Notes under the pieces: model-generated
The model's input: the letters and a program-made list of their open reading frames with translations, nothing else
Told to the model about the DNA's origin: nothing
Database searches by the model: none
Shown here: positions 9,101-17,576 of the stretch, piece after piece
Layout of the letters: every line of letters starts with the position of its first letter
How positions within the stretch are numbered: the first letter of the stretch is position 1
Translations under genes and position numbers: made by a program
Origin: Mycobacterium gallinarum
GTDB lineage: Bacteria; Actinomycetota; Actinomycetes; Mycobacteriales; Mycobacteriaceae
DNA length: 64,000 nucleotides
NCBI RefSeq assembly: GCF_010726765.1
Contig: NZ_AP022601.1
Span: forward strand, 4,774,001-4,838,000
Direction: 5' to 3'

Positions 9101-10471
9101 GTCGGCGGTCTCGTGCCAGTACTGCGGGATCGCGTCGAACGCCCCCGGTGGGGTGAGCCGACCCGTCCAGGCCAGTGACGTCGCAGCCATCACTGCCACC
9201 AGCACGACGACGCCGACCGCCACCCGCTTGTCGCGTTCGGGGTGGGCGAACGCATCCCGCCACACCGCGCGCGGTGCGCTGCCCGGCAGCGGGATGCGGC
9301 CAAGCAGGTGCGCGAGACCGAGCGTGATCGGCAGCCGCAGCAGCGGTTCGAGTTTGTGAATGTTGCGCAGCGGAGTGCCGTCCGCATCGAGGAAGGCTTG
9401 AACCGCATGGGCCATGGGCGATCCCAGTCCGCCCGAGTATCCGAGCGCGAGCACCGTGACGCCGGCGAGCAGGATGGTGATCAGACGTCCGCGGGCCGGC
9501 ATGGACCGCATCGCCAGGCCCGCCAGACCGGCAGCGGCAACCAGCGTCGTCGCGAGCACCGCCACCGAACCCGTCACCAGCGAGGCGCCCGCCGTCGCGT
9601 TCGGCGCGACGAACGGGGTCCACACGTCGGTGCCGCGCAACATCTCGGTCAGCGACATCCACCGCGTCGTCACTCCGGAGGATTCGATGAAGTCGAGGAA
9701 CGGCGGGCTGATCCGGCCGAGCAACGCCAGCGCGACCACCCACCACGTCACCGCGAGCACGATGCACAGCGCCCACCAACCGGTGAAGCGCCACCACAAC
9801 CGGTTCGGTTTGTGACAGACCAGCCATATCGCCGCGACCAGGCATGCGGTCAGCGTTGCGACGGCGTTGACCGCGCCCATCAACGCGATGGCCACCGCCG
9901 ACCGCGCAGCCAGCACCCGAACACCGCCGGTGCTTATTCCCACCCCTCCGGACCCGCCCGTGCCGCGCAGGGCCAGAATCACCGGCAACAGCACCCACGG
10001 CGCCAGCATCATGGGCAGCGTCTCCGACGAGATCGCACCGATGGTGGTCAGTACCCGGGGGGACAGCGCGAACGCGACTGCGGCGATCACGCGGGAGGTG
10101 GCGCTGCCGATGCCGAGCGCTTCGGCGATACGTAGGAGGCCCCAGAATCCGACGACCAGCAGCAGCGCCCACCACAGCCGCTGGACCACCCAGCCAGGCA
10201 GTCCGAGCAGGTCCCCGGCGAGGAAGAAGGTGCCGTGCGGGAACAGATAGCCGTAGGCCTGGTTCTGGGCCTGGCCGAACGGCAGCTCGCTGTTCCAGAG
10301 ATTGAAGGCGCGGGACAGGAACCGCAGGGGGTTCGCGGTCAGGTCGAGCTTCGTGTCAGGGGAGATCTGTCCGGGTGACTGCGCGAACGACAGAACCAGC
10401 GCCGCCGCAGCGGCCACCCACAACCAGCGCCGCGACAGGGGCGCGAAATTAACTTCGGTCGCCGTACTCAA
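6200..10471 (-). CDS. aftD: Alpha-(1->3)-arabinofuranosyltransferase AftD
   Basis: This is a very large (1423 residues) GT-C membrane glycosyltransferase of arabinogalactan and lipoarabinomannan assembly, using decaprenyl-phospho-arabinose on the periplasmic side. The first extracytoplasmic loop holds the conserved ISPDTKLDL segment, followed by about ten helices up to residue 440. A long periplasmic part with F5/8-type carbohydrate-binding modules follows (for example around 690-830 and 960-1070), and the C-terminus has further helices. The length matches mycobacterial AftD (about 1400). The start is a TTG; no ATG fits better. The gene overlaps the small membrane gene upstream by 23 bp and is followed after 10 bp by php. 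Confidence 0.93.
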   Translation of the reverse strand: MSTATEVNFAPLSRRWLWVAAAAALVLSFAQSPGQISPDTKLDLTANPLRFLSRAFNLWNSELPFGQAQNQAYGYLFPHGTFFLAGDLLGLPGWVVQRLWWALLLVVGFWGLLRIAEALGIGSATSRVIAAVAFALSPRVLTTIGAISSETLPMMLAPWVLLPVILALRGTGGSGGVGISTGGVRVLAARSAVAIALMGAVNAVATLTACLVAAIWLVCHKPNRLWWRFTGWWALCIVLAVTWWVVALALLGRISPPFLDFIESSGVTTRWMSLTEMLRGTDVWTPFVAPNATAGASLVTGSVAVLATTLVAAAGLAGLAMRSMPARGRLITILLAGVTVLALGYSGGLGSPMAHAVQAFLDADGTPLRNIHKLEPLLRLPITLGLAHLLGRIPLPGSAPRAVWRDAFAHPERDKRVAVGVVVLVAVMAATSLAWTGRLTPPGAFDAIPQYWHETADWLDEHNDSGRVLVAPGAPFATQVWGSSHDEPLQVLGDSAWGVRDSIPLTPPETIRALDSVQRLFAAGRPSAGLADTLARQGISFVVVRNDLDPEASRSARPVLVHRAIDGSPGLQRVAAFGDPVGPGTLPGFITDSGLRPRYPAVEIYRVNPVTPAVPVTPYLADSDAMARVDGAPEVLLRLDERRRLLGQPPLGPMLLTADAQQAGLSVPAGTGVVVTDTPLARETDYGRVDDHSSAIRTPDDPRNTFNRVMDYPTPDAETVYGQWSGGRVSVSSSASDSTALPNVAPATGPAAAVDADSSTSWVSNALQSAIGQWLQVDFDHPVTNATITVTPSATAVGSQVRRIEISTVNGTSTLRFDEAGKPLTAALPYGESPWVRITAVATEDGSPGVQFGITDFAVTQYDANGFAHPVDLRHTVAVPGPPADSAVAQWDLGSELLGRSGCAQSPDGIRCAATMALSPEEPVNLSRTLTVPEPMAVTPTVWVRARQGPNLADLVRAPGTAIATGDADPIDVLGSAYAAADGDPDTAWTARQGVVQHKSPPTLTLRLPSRREVAAVRVTPSSSELPAHPTLVAVDLGDGPQVRRLAGDAGAQTLDLKPRVTDTVKVSILDWDDIIDRTALGFDQLKPPGLAEVTALDARGAPVAAADAERNRARMIELPCGRGPIIGVAGQFIQTSISTTVGALLDGEPVTAQPCQAGPIRLPAGQQELLISPGAAFTADGVQLNGPLASRIRSAATVPAQIDAWSADHREVNVPASNASRVLVVPESVNPGWIAHRADGTALTPVKVNGWQQGWVLPPGTEGPVTLTFPSNALYRAGLIGGLALLPLLLLLAFVPARRRTEPQEPARVWRPGRWPTSAAVLAVGALISGVTGVIVVGVAVGLRYLLRNRERLCDAVTVTSTAGGLILAGAILSQYPWRSVDGYIGHSVGVQLLALISVAMLAASVVPDDRTRFTATDTAEP

Positions 10472-10622
10472 CCCTGTTGAGCACCGACGACGCCGGATCG
10501 CCTGCCTGCAGCGGCGGCTTGCTGTCCTGCTGCACCATCAGCGTCACCCCGAATACGGCGGCCGCACCCAGCAGCAGGCCGACAACGATGCTGGCCGCGG
10601 CGGGCACGAGAAACCGATCCAT
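10449..10622 (-). CDS. Small membrane protein preceding aftD (Rv0236A-like)
   Basis: The 57-residue protein has one hydrophobic helix at about residues 5-29 and a short polar tail. It starts at an ATG at 10622 and ends inside the aftD start region, overlapping it by 23 bp, so the two are probably translated from one message. An equivalent 57-residue gene, Rv0236A, occupies the same place in M. tuberculosis. Its function is unknown. The fixed position suggests an accessory role for AftD, which is inference. Confidence 0.8.
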   Translation of the reverse strand: MDRFLVPAAASIVVGLLLGAAAVFGVTLMVQQDSKPPLQAGDPASSVLNRVEYGDRS

Positions 10623-10792
10623 CCGGCCAAAGTAGCAGACAATGTCGGCGTGCCCGCCGACGAGCGTGCGCCCTGCGCAGAACCGGCCGAGGACGTCGTC
10701 GACCTGGTCTGCGGCCACGTCGACGAGATCAGGCGCGCGGTGAACGGAGCTGGCTGCAGGACCGGGGGATCGAATGCGGCTTCGTTTCCTAC

Positions 10793-10798
10793 TAGGGT
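10793..10798 (+). promoter_or_regulatory. Probable -10 element of lpqI
   Basis: TAGGGT lies eight bases before the lpqI ATG and there is no Shine-Dalgarno sequence. This is the arrangement of a leaderless mycobacterial transcript. Inferred from sequence only. Confidence 0.4.
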
Positions 10799-10806
10799 CG
10801 GGGCCC

Positions 10807-11979
10807 ATGGTCTCAATTGGTTCGGGGTTGCGCGGGCTGTGCGCCGCCGTGGCGTTGCCCGTGCTCGTGTCCGCGTGCTCGACGGCGGCGGATCAGGAGG
10901 TCCCGCATCCGGAGATGGCGGCGACGGCGGTGCCGCAGGCGCCGGTACTGGTCCCCGCCCCGGCGTGCGGCCAGGGGCCGGAGCTGCTGTCGCAGATCTC
11001 GACCCGCGACAAGCTCGCGCAGCTGTTGATGGTCGGCGTCACCAACGCGGCCGACGCTCGAGCGGTGGTCGAGAGCCAGCACGTCGGCGGGATCATGATC
11101 GGCAGCTGGACCGACCTGTCGATGGTCACCGACGGCTCGCTGGTCGACATCGCGAACTCGGCGGCGCCGCTGCCGCTGGCGGTGAGCGTCGACGAAGAGG
11201 GTGGCCGGGTTTCGCGGCTGTCTGCGGTGATCGGCACCCAGCCGTCGGCACGAGAGCTGGCGCGGACCCAGACACCCGAGCAGGTGTATGCCATTGCGCT
11301 GCAACGTGGTCAGGCGATGCGGAGCAAGGGCATCACGATCGACTTTGCGCCGGTGGTGGATATCTCGAACGCCCCGGACGACACCGCGATCGGCGACCGC
11401 TCCTTCGGATCGGACCCCGCCGTGGTCACCGACTACGCCGGCGCCTACGCGCGCGGCCTGCGCGACGCGGGAATGCTGCCGGTGCTCAAGCACTTCCCGG
11501 GGCACGGCAGCGGTTCCGGGGACTCCCACACCGGCAGTGTCACCGCGCCTCCGATCGGTGATCTGCAGAACGCAGACCTGGTTCCGTATCGCACCCTCAA
11601 CGCTCAGTTGCCGGTCGGAGTGATGGTCGGCCACATGCAGGTTCCCGGGCTCACCGGCAACGAACCGGCCAGCCTCAGCCCGAGCGCGTATGCGCTGCTG
11701 CGCTCCGGCGAATACGGTGGCCCGCCGTTCAACGGACCCGTCTTCACCGACGACCTCTCCTCGATGCGGGCCATCTCGGATCGCTTCGGGGTCGCCGAGG
11801 CGGCGCTGCGCGGATTGCAGGCCGGCGCCGACGCCGCGTTGTGGGTGACGACGGGCGAGGTGCCTGCCGTGCTGGACCGGTTGGAAAAGGCGGTTTCGAC
11901 AGGCGAGTTGTCGATGCCTCAGGTCGACGCGTCGGTCCTGCGGATGGCTGCCGTCAAAGGGCCACATCAGCGGTGCTGA
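10807..11979 (+). CDS. lpqI: Lipoprotein beta-N-acetylglucosaminidase LpqI (NagZ, GH3)
   Basis: The 390-residue secreted lipoprotein has a signal peptide ending in VSAC with the lipidated cysteine at residue 24. The GH3 domain carries the NagZ signature KHFPGHGSGSGDSH, which supplies the His/Asp acid-base pair, and the nucleophile aspartate in FTDDLSSM. It removes N-acetylglucosamine from muropeptides in peptidoglycan recycling. The ATG at 10807 is chosen over one 33 bp upstream because it gives a proper signal peptide and sits behind a leaderless-type promoter. It is divergent from the aftD operon. Confidence 0.9.
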   Translation: MVSIGSGLRGLCAAVALPVLVSACSTAADQEVPHPEMAATAVPQAPVLVPAPACGQGPELLSQISTRDKLAQLLMVGVTNAADARAVVESQHVGGIMIGSWTDLSMVTDGSLVDIANSAAPLPLAVSVDEEGGRVSRLSAVIGTQPSARELARTQTPEQVYAIALQRGQAMRSKGITIDFAPVVDISNAPDDTAIGDRSFGSDPAVVTDYAGAYARGLRDAGMLPVLKHFPGHGSGSGDSHTGSVTAPPIGDLQNADLVPYRTLNAQLPVGVMVGHMQVPGLTGNEPASLSPSAYALLRSGEYGGPPFNGPVFTDDLSSMRAISDRFGVAEAALRGLQAGADAALWVTTGEVPAVLDRLEKAVSTGELSMPQVDASVLRMAAVKGPHQRC

Positions 11980-12025
11980 TATGAGGCCGGAGTCGCGCTG
12001 CTGACCCCGCGAGTTCGCCCATTGC

Positions 12026-12039
12026 TTACTCTTGAGTAA
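12026..12039. promoter_or_regulatory. Operator palindrome at the TetR start
   Basis: TTACTC-TT-GAGTAA is a perfect 6+6 inverted repeat. Its last base is the first base of the TetR start codon, and TACTCT inside it could serve as the -10. The same palindrome recurs at 14904-14917 between fabG4 and fadA2. Autoregulation by the adjacent TetR protein is the simplest reading. Confidence 0.65.
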
Positions 12040-12662
12040 TGGCAGGTGGAACGAAACGGTTGCCGCGCGCGGTGCGTGAGCAACAAATGCTCGACGCCGC
12101 CGTGCAGATTTTCTCGGTCAACGGCTACCACGAGACGTCGATGGATGCTATCGCCGCCGAAGCCAAGATCTCCAAACCCATGCTGTACCTCTACTACGGC
12201 TCCAAAGAGGAACTGTTCGGTGCGTGCCTGAACCGCGAGCTGTCCCGATTCGTCGAAGATGTGCGCGACAAGATCGATTTCACGCAGAGCCCGAAAGACC
12301 TGCTGCGCAACGCTGTTCTGGCGTTTCTCACCTACATCGACACCAACCGGGCGTCGTGGATGGTGCTTTACAGCCAGGCCACCAGTTCTCAGGCGTTCGC
12401 TCATACCGTGCGCGAGGGCCGCGAGCGGATCATCGACCTCGTCGGTCGACTCCTACGGGCGGGCACGCGCCATCCGGAGCCCGAGACCGACTTCGACATG
12501 ATGGCCGTCGCGCTGGTGGGTGCCGGCGAAGCCATCGCCGCGCGCGTCAGCACCGGCGATGCCTCGGTGGACGAAGCCGCGGAACTGATGATCAACCTGT
12601 TCTGGACGGGTCTGAAGGGTAAGCAGTCCGAGAAGGACGCGACGGCGATCAGCGCCAGCTAG
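12039..12662 (+). CDS. TetR-family regulator, Rv0238-like
   Basis: The 207-residue protein has an N-terminal TetR helix-turn-helix (about residues 10-60: IFSVNGYHETSMDAIAAEA, then SKPMLYLYYGSKEEL) and an all-helical ligand domain. No Shine-Dalgarno is present and the start codon lies within the operator palindrome, which indicates a leaderless, autoregulated transcript. It is convergent with htdX, 18 bp away. Identical operators here and in the fabG4/fadA2 promoter suggest it controls neighbouring fatty-acid genes. The ligand is probably an acyl-CoA or lipid, but that is a guess. Confidence 0.88.
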   Translation: MAGGTKRLPRAVREQQMLDAAVQIFSVNGYHETSMDAIAAEAKISKPMLYLYYGSKEELFGACLNRELSRFVEDVRDKIDFTQSPKDLLRNAVLAFLTYIDTNRASWMVLYSQATSSQAFAHTVREGRERIIDLVGRLLRAGTRHPEPETDFDMMAVALVGAGEAIAARVSTGDASVDEAAELMINLFWTGLKGKQSEKDATAISAS

Positions 12663-12680
12663 GCGTCATCAGCACGACCA

Positions 12681-13505
12681 TTACAGCGCCGTCACCGAAC
12701 CCAGCAGATGGGGATCGCCCTTGGTGGCGTGGCGCAGCGCCAGCTCCCAGCCGTCGGTTTGCCGCTCGACGTAAAGGTTTGCCCGCGCAGGCAACACCAC
12801 CGGCTTGACGAACCGCACCGAGTACTTCACCGCGTCGGGCAGTTGACCCTCGATATTCGCCAGAACCGCTGCTGCACTGAACATTCCGTGTGCGATCACC
12901 GTCGGAAAGCCGAACAGCTTGGCCGCGATCGGGTTGGTGTGAATCGGGTTGTGGTCCCCGCCGACGGATGCGTAGTGCCTTATCTGGCCCGGCGTGATGC
13001 GCAGCACCGCGTTCGGGGGACCCAACTTCGGTTGCTTCTGCGGCGGCGGCTTCGGCTCGTCGGAGAGGCTGGTCTTCTGCTGATGCAGGAAGGTCGTCAC
13101 CTGATGCCATGCGGTCTCGTTGCCGACGTTCACCTCGGTGATGATGTCGACGAGAAGGCCGCGACGGTGCTCACGCAGGTTCTCTGCGTGCACCTTGACC
13201 GACACGGAGTCGGTCACCGCGATCGGGCGGTGCTGCGTGATGTGGTTCTCGATGTGCACCGAACCCAAGGCGGCGAAAGGGAAGTCGAAGCCCGTGACCA
13301 ACGACATGACGGTCGGAAACGTCAGTGCGAACGGATAGGTCAGCGGCACGGTGTCGCCGAATCTCAGCCCGGTCACCGCGGCGTAGGCCGCCACGTTCGC
13401 GCTGTCGATCGGCAGATCCTCGACGGTCAGGGTACGGTCCGGCAGCGACTCGTCGCGCGGGATGAACGGCAGCGCACCCACGGCCGCGCGGAGCATGTTG
13501 TTCAT
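12681..13505 (-). CDS. htdX: (3R)-hydroxyacyl-thioester dehydratase HtdX
   Basis: The 274-residue double hot-dog MaoC-type dehydratase carries the hydratase-2 motif in the C-terminal half: the catalytic Asp/His pair in GGDHNPIHTNP and the following IAHGMF. It dehydrates 3-hydroxyacyl-thioesters in type II fatty-acid or mycolic-acid metabolism. It starts at an ATG at 13505, 5 bp after fabG4 on the same strand, so ketoacyl reduction and dehydration are encoded together. The length is close to the M. tuberculosis protein (280). Confidence 0.9.
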   Translation of the reverse strand: MNNMLRAAVGALPFIPRDESLPDRTLTVEDLPIDSANVAAYAAVTGLRFGDTVPLTYPFALTFPTVMSLVTGFDFPFAALGSVHIENHITQHRPIAVTDSVSVKVHAENLREHRRGLLVDIITEVNVGNETAWHQVTTFLHQQKTSLSDEPKPPPQKQPKLGPPNAVLRITPGQIRHYASVGGDHNPIHTNPIAAKLFGFPTVIAHGMFSAAAVLANIEGQLPDAVKYSVRFVKPVVLPARANLYVERQTDGWELALRHATKGDPHLLGSVTAL

Positions 13506-13510
13506 CGCGC

Positions 13511-14893
13511 TCACGCCCCCAGCATGGCCTGGCCGCATACCCGGATCGTGTTGCCCGTGACGGCATTCGATGCGGGGCTGGCGAAGTAGGCGATGGTCTC
13601 GGCGACGTCGACCGGCTGGCCGCCCTGATACAGCGAGTTGAGCCGGCGGCCCACCTCGCGCGTGGCCAGCGGGATGGCCTCGGTCATCTTGGTTTCGATG
13701 AAGCCGGGCGCGACGGCGTTGACGGTGATGCCCTTGTCGGCATACTCGGCGGACAGCGCGTCGGTCAGCCCGATCATGCCCGCCTTCGTGGCGGCGTAGT
13801 TCGTCTGGCCGCGGTTGCCCGCGATGCCGGCCATCGACGACAACCCGACGACCCTACCTCCCTCGCCGATCGTCCCGTTGTCCACCAAGCCTTCGGTAAG
13901 GCGAAGCGGGGCAAGGAGATTGACGGCCACGACGGCGTCCCAGCGGCCTTCGTCCATGTTGGCGAGGAGCTTGTCGCGGGTGATGCCCGCATTGTTGACG
14001 AGGATGTCCAGGCGGGAGCCGTGGTAGTGCTCGCGCAGGTGTTCGGCAATGCGGTCCACCGCATCGTCGGCCGTGACATCGAGCGTGAGCGCGGTCGCGC
14101 CGACCTTCGCGGCGACGTTTCCGAGGTCCTCGTGGGAACCTTCGACGTCGACGGCGATCACGCTGGCACCGTCACGCGCGAACACCTCGGCGATGGTGGC
14201 ACCGATACCGCGCGCCGCACCGGTGACCAAGGCGATCTTGCCGTCGAGCGGGCGATCCCAGTCTGCTGGCGGTGCGGAATCGTCGGCACCGACCCGGAAC
14301 ACCTGCCCGTCGACATAGGCGGACTTTCCCGAGAGCAGGAACCGCAGCGTCGACTCGAGGCCGGTCGCGGCGGGCTTCGCCTCGGCTGCCAGGTAGACGA
14401 GGTTCACGGTGGCGCCGCGCCGCATCTCCTTGCCGAGTGAGCGCGTGAACCCCTCGAGCGCGCGCTGCGCAATCCGTTCACCGACGCTGCCGGTGTCCTC
14501 GGGGGTGGTCCCGATGACGACGACGCGTCCCGACGGCCCGAGGTTGCGAAGCAGCGGCGTGAAGAACTTGTACAAGCCTTTGAGGTCGACGGGTGCGGTG
14601 ATGCCGGTGGCGTCGTACACCAGCCCGCCGAACGAGTCGGCCCAGCGGCCACCGAGGTTGTTGGAGACGACGTCGTAGTCCTCGGACAGCGCAGTCCGCA
14701 GCGGTTCGACCACCCGGCCACCGCCGGCTGAGCCGGCAATCGAGCCGGAGCCGCCGATCAGCAGCGTGCCTGCGAGTGGCGGATCGCCGGCCCGGTAGCG
14801 GCGCAGCGTCTCGGGCTGCGGGATGCCGAGCTGCTTGGCGAGGAACGATCCGGGCGTCGAGTGGACGAGTTGCGAGTACAGATCGGTAGCCAT
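13511..14893 (-). CDS. fabG4: High-molecular-weight 3-oxoacyl reductase FabG4
   Basis: The 460-residue SDR has an extra N-terminal flavodoxin-like half (residues 1-210) and a C-terminal catalytic Rossmann half. The latter has TGAARGIG at about 225, NNAG, a Ser in GLSSMAG and YAATK near 395. It is the NADH-preferring high-molecular-weight FabG type. It starts at an ATG 47 bp from the divergent fadA2, with the TTACTC-CA-GAGTAA operator between them, and forms an operon with htdX. Confidence 0.93.
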   Translation of the reverse strand: MATDLYSQLVHSTPGSFLAKQLGIPQPETLRRYRAGDPPLAGTLLIGGSGSIAGSAGGGRVVEPLRTALSEDYDVVSNNLGGRWADSFGGLVYDATGITAPVDLKGLYKFFTPLLRNLGPSGRVVVIGTTPEDTGSVGERIAQRALEGFTRSLGKEMRRGATVNLVYLAAEAKPAATGLESTLRFLLSGKSAYVDGQVFRVGADDSAPPADWDRPLDGKIALVTGAARGIGATIAEVFARDGASVIAVDVEGSHEDLGNVAAKVGATALTLDVTADDAVDRIAEHLREHYHGSRLDILVNNAGITRDKLLANMDEGRWDAVVAVNLLAPLRLTEGLVDNGTIGEGGRVVGLSSMAGIAGNRGQTNYAATKAGMIGLTDALSAEYADKGITVNAVAPGFIETKMTEAIPLATREVGRRLNSLYQGGQPVDVAETIAYFASPASNAVTGNTIRVCGQAMLGA

Positions 14894-14902
14894 GGGGACG
14901 AA

Positions 14903-14933
14903 CTTACTCCAGAGTAAGAAGGGTGGGTACTAT
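14903..14933. promoter_or_regulatory. Shared operator and promoter between fabG4 and fadA2
   Basis: CTTACTC-CA-GAGTAAG (14903-14918) is a perfect 7+7 palindrome, 10-25 bp from the fabG4 start. A TACTAT -10 for fadA2 lies at 14928-14933, seven bases before its ATG. The palindrome core is identical to the one over the TetR start at 12026. One bound repressor could control both directions. Confidence 0.65.
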
Positions 14934-14940
14934 GGGTCTC

Positions 14941-16239
14941 ATGGCTAGTGATACCCGTCGACGGGTCGCGATTCTCGGTGGCAACAGAATTCCCTTCGCA
15001 CGCTCGGACGGCGCGTACGCCAACGCGTCCAACCAGGACATGTTCACCGCCGCGCTGGACGGCCTGATCGACAGGTACAACCTGGCGGGCGAGACGCTGG
15101 GGGCGGTGATCGGCGGCGCGGTGCTCAAGCACAGCCGCGACTTCAACCTGATGCGCGAGTGCGTCCTAGGCAGCTCGCTGTCGGCGTACACGCCGGCGTT
15201 CGACATTCAGCAGGCGTGCGGGACGGGATTGCAGGCCACCATCGCCGCCGCCGACGGCGTCGCCGCGGGCCGCTACCAGGTCGCGGCGGCCGGGGGTGTT
15301 GATACCGCCTCCGACGCTCCGATCGCGTTCGGCGACGACCTGCGACGGGTACTGCTGGGGCTGCGACGTTCGAAGTCCAACGTCGACCGCCTCAAGCTGG
15401 TCGGCAAGCTGCCCGCGTCGCTCGGTGTGGAGATCCCGGTCAACAGCGAGCCGCGCACGGGGCTGTCGATGGGTGAGCACGCCGCGATCACCGCAAAGAA
15501 GATGGGCGTCAAGCGTGTCGATCAGGACGAGCTGGCGGCGGCCAGCCACCGGAACATGTCCGCCGCCTACGACCGCGGGTTCTTCGACGACCTCGTCACC
15601 GGATTCCTCGGCGTCTACCGCGACAACAATCTGCGCGCCGATTCGTCGGCCGAGAAGCTGGCCAAGCTCAAGCCGGTGTTCGGCGTGAAGGCCGGTGACG
15701 CGACGATGACGGCGGGCAACTCGACCCCGTTGACCGACGGCGCCTCGGTGGCGCTGCTGGGCACCGACGAGTGGGCGTCCGCTCGCGGAATCGAGCCGCT
15801 GGCGTACTTCGTCGACGGCGAAACCGCGGCGGTCGACTACGTCAACGGCGATGATGGCCTGTTGATGGCGCCCACCTACGCGGTGCCTCGGCTGTTGGCG
15901 CGAAACGGCCTGAGCCTCAGCGACTTCGACTTCTATGAGATTCACGAGGCGTTCGCCTCTGTGGTCCTCGCCACACTGGCGGCGTGGGAGTCCGAGGAGT
16001 ATTGCAAAGAGCGGCTCGGTCTCGACCAGGCACTGGGCAGCATCGACAGGTCCAAGCTCAACGTCAACGGATCGTCGCTGGCAGCGGGCCATCCATTCGC
16101 CGCGACCGGCGGTCGGATCGTTGCGCAGCTGGCCAAGCAATTGGCCGAAAAGAAGAAGCAGACGGGCGGGCCGGTCCGCGGTTTGATCTCGATCTGCGCA
16201 GCTGGCGGCCAGGGCGTGGCGGCGATTCTCGAGGCCTGA
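14941..16239 (+). CDS. fadA2: Acetyl-CoA acyltransferase (thiolase) FadA2
   Basis: The 432-residue thiolase carries all active-site elements: the nucleophile Cys93 in QQACGTG, the His of GHPFAATGG near residue 385 and the second Cys in ICAAGGQG near the C-terminus. It cleaves 3-ketoacyl-CoA in beta-oxidation or runs in reverse. The ATG at 14941 follows a leaderless-type promoter; a GTG 18 bp earlier is less likely. It is divergent from fabG4-htdX under a common operator. Confidence 0.92.
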   Translation: MASDTRRRVAILGGNRIPFARSDGAYANASNQDMFTAALDGLIDRYNLAGETLGAVIGGAVLKHSRDFNLMRECVLGSSLSAYTPAFDIQQACGTGLQATIAAADGVAAGRYQVAAAGGVDTASDAPIAFGDDLRRVLLGLRRSKSNVDRLKLVGKLPASLGVEIPVNSEPRTGLSMGEHAAITAKKMGVKRVDQDELAAASHRNMSAAYDRGFFDDLVTGFLGVYRDNNLRADSSAEKLAKLKPVFGVKAGDATMTAGNSTPLTDGASVALLGTDEWASARGIEPLAYFVDGETAAVDYVNGDDGLLMAPTYAVPRLLARNGLSLSDFDFYEIHEAFASVVLATLAAWESEEYCKERLGLDQALGSIDRSKLNVNGSSLAAGHPFAATGGRIVAQLAKQLAEKKKQTGGPVRGLISICAAGGQGVAAILEA

Positions 16240-16298
16240 GAAGTATTTCGGTGAAGGCTGTAACGGCTGCGTAAGAGGCGTCGATAGACCGGATAGCT

Positions 16299-16338
16299 CC
16301 GTGTTGGCGTCTGACCCCCCGACCCGACGTCAGCACGG
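16299..16338 (+). terminator. Possible terminator hairpin after fadA2
   Basis: A 13-bp stem (16299-16311 with 16326-16338) closes a 14-base loop. It contains two G-U pairs that form only in the plus-strand RNA, so it would end fadA2 transcripts. The U-run is weak (CUCUUAAU). The rest of the 185 bp between fadA2 and the transporter shows nothing else. Confidence 0.4.
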
Positions 16339-16424
16339 GGCTCTTAATCCATTTCTCCCGCGAGTGTGGGCTTGTGGCACGTCCAACAGCCTTAGAGCGT
16401 GCGGGTAACCCACGTTCGCCAGGC

Positions 16425-17546
16425 CTAGGTGCCGGGCGGCGGATCCTTCTTGGCCTTGATCGGCCCGGCGGCCGGCGGCGGAGTGAACAAACCTCCGCCG
16501 AGGCTGCCGCGAGCCGTCTGCACGGCGACCAGCCCCCACGTCCCCAGCAGGGCGAGGTAGGCGATCGCGGCGGCCACCCGGAACGCGGGCAGCCCGGTGT
16601 GGTTCGCCAGCTGCGTCGTGCCGGTGACGAACGTGCCGACGGGGAACGTCAGGCTCCACCACGTCAGCGCGAACGGCATCCCGCGCCGCAGTGTGCGGAC
16701 GGTGAGTTCGGTGGCCAGCACGATCCACAGCACCGCGAAGCCCCACACGGGCACACCGAACAACACCGCGAACACGTTCATCCCGCCGGCCAGGTCGGGC
16801 GGGACGGCCAATGCCGCATTCGCACCGAGCAGGCCCGCGGCGGTGATGCCCTGACCCAGTGGGCCGAGCACGATCCACAGCGTCGGCACCCGGGTGGTTC
16901 CCGATGTGCCGTAGAGGGCGAGGCGGCTCCAGATCATCGAGATGATGATCAGCGCGGCGACGAGCGACAGCCCGAACATCGCGTAGCAGCCGTACAGCAT
17001 CGTGGTGCGCCCGGTGCCTTCGGCCATGTGGGGGATCAGCAGCGCGCCTGCCGCCGCGGACACCATCGGCGGCACGACGGGCATCAGCCAGCCGCCGAAG
17101 GCCGCGTCCGGTTCGACGTTGATCTGCGTGAACATCAGGAACGGGATGGTCGCGGCGGTGAACAATCCGCCGATCGTGCCCGCCGTCCACAACACCCACG
17201 CCAGGTCCACGGCAATGCGCTCGCCGATCAGGTCTTTGCCGATCAGCAATGCGCCCGATCCGACTGTCAGCAGTGCCATCGGCGCGGCGCCGTAGAAGTG
17301 CGCCATCTGAGGGTTGCGGGCGTGGCTGCGCGAGGCCGACGGATGCCGAACGCGTTGCACCGTCACTGCGATGATGAGCACGACGAGCAGGACCGCGGCC
17401 GCCACCCATACGATCCGCGTGAACACGTGCAACCCCGGAATGTGGATCGGCAGCGTGGCACCGGCGGTGGCGACGATGCCCGTACCCATCACCGACGCGA
17501 ACCAGTTTGGGCCGAAGTGTTGGAGTCGAGCCAGTTCGGTCGTCAT
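16425..17546 (-). CDS. TDT/SLAC1-family transporter (TehA-like)
   Basis: The 373-residue membrane protein has about ten helices and the family opening FGPNWFASVMGTGI. Relatives include TehA, Mae1 dicarboxylate carriers and SLAC1 anion channels. The substrate (tellurite, sulfite or malate) cannot be read from sequence. The C-terminal tail is Pro/Lys-rich. An ATG 18 bp upstream (17564) is an alternative start. It is divergent from the LLM oxidoreductase, with only about 30 bp between them. No such gene lies here in the M. tuberculosis order, so it is a lineage-specific insertion relative to that genome. Confidence 0.8.
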   Translation of the reverse strand: MTTELARLQHFGPNWFASVMGTGIVATAGATLPIHIPGLHVFTRIVWVAAAVLLVVLIIAVTVQRVRHPSASRSHARNPQMAHFYGAAPMALLTVGSGALLIGKDLIGERIAVDLAWVLWTAGTIGGLFTAATIPFLMFTQINVEPDAAFGGWLMPVVPPMVSAAAGALLIPHMAEGTGRTTMLYGCYAMFGLSLVAALIIISMIWSRLALYGTSGTTRVPTLWIVLGPLGQGITAAGLLGANAALAVPPDLAGGMNVFAVLFGVPVWGFAVLWIVLATELTVRTLRRGMPFALTWWSLTFPVGTFVTGTTQLANHTGLPAFRVAAAIAYLALLGTWGLVAVQTARGSLGGGLFTPPPAAGPIKAKKDPPPGT

Positions 17547-17576
17547 CGGCAAGTATGTTCGCATTCGCGTGCTTCG

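Noticed and set aside
16374..17576. Long N-terminal extension of the LLM oxidoreductase frame
   Set aside because: It lies antisense to the SLAC1/TDT transporter and is Arg/His-rich nonsense. The family N-terminus begins at about 17577.
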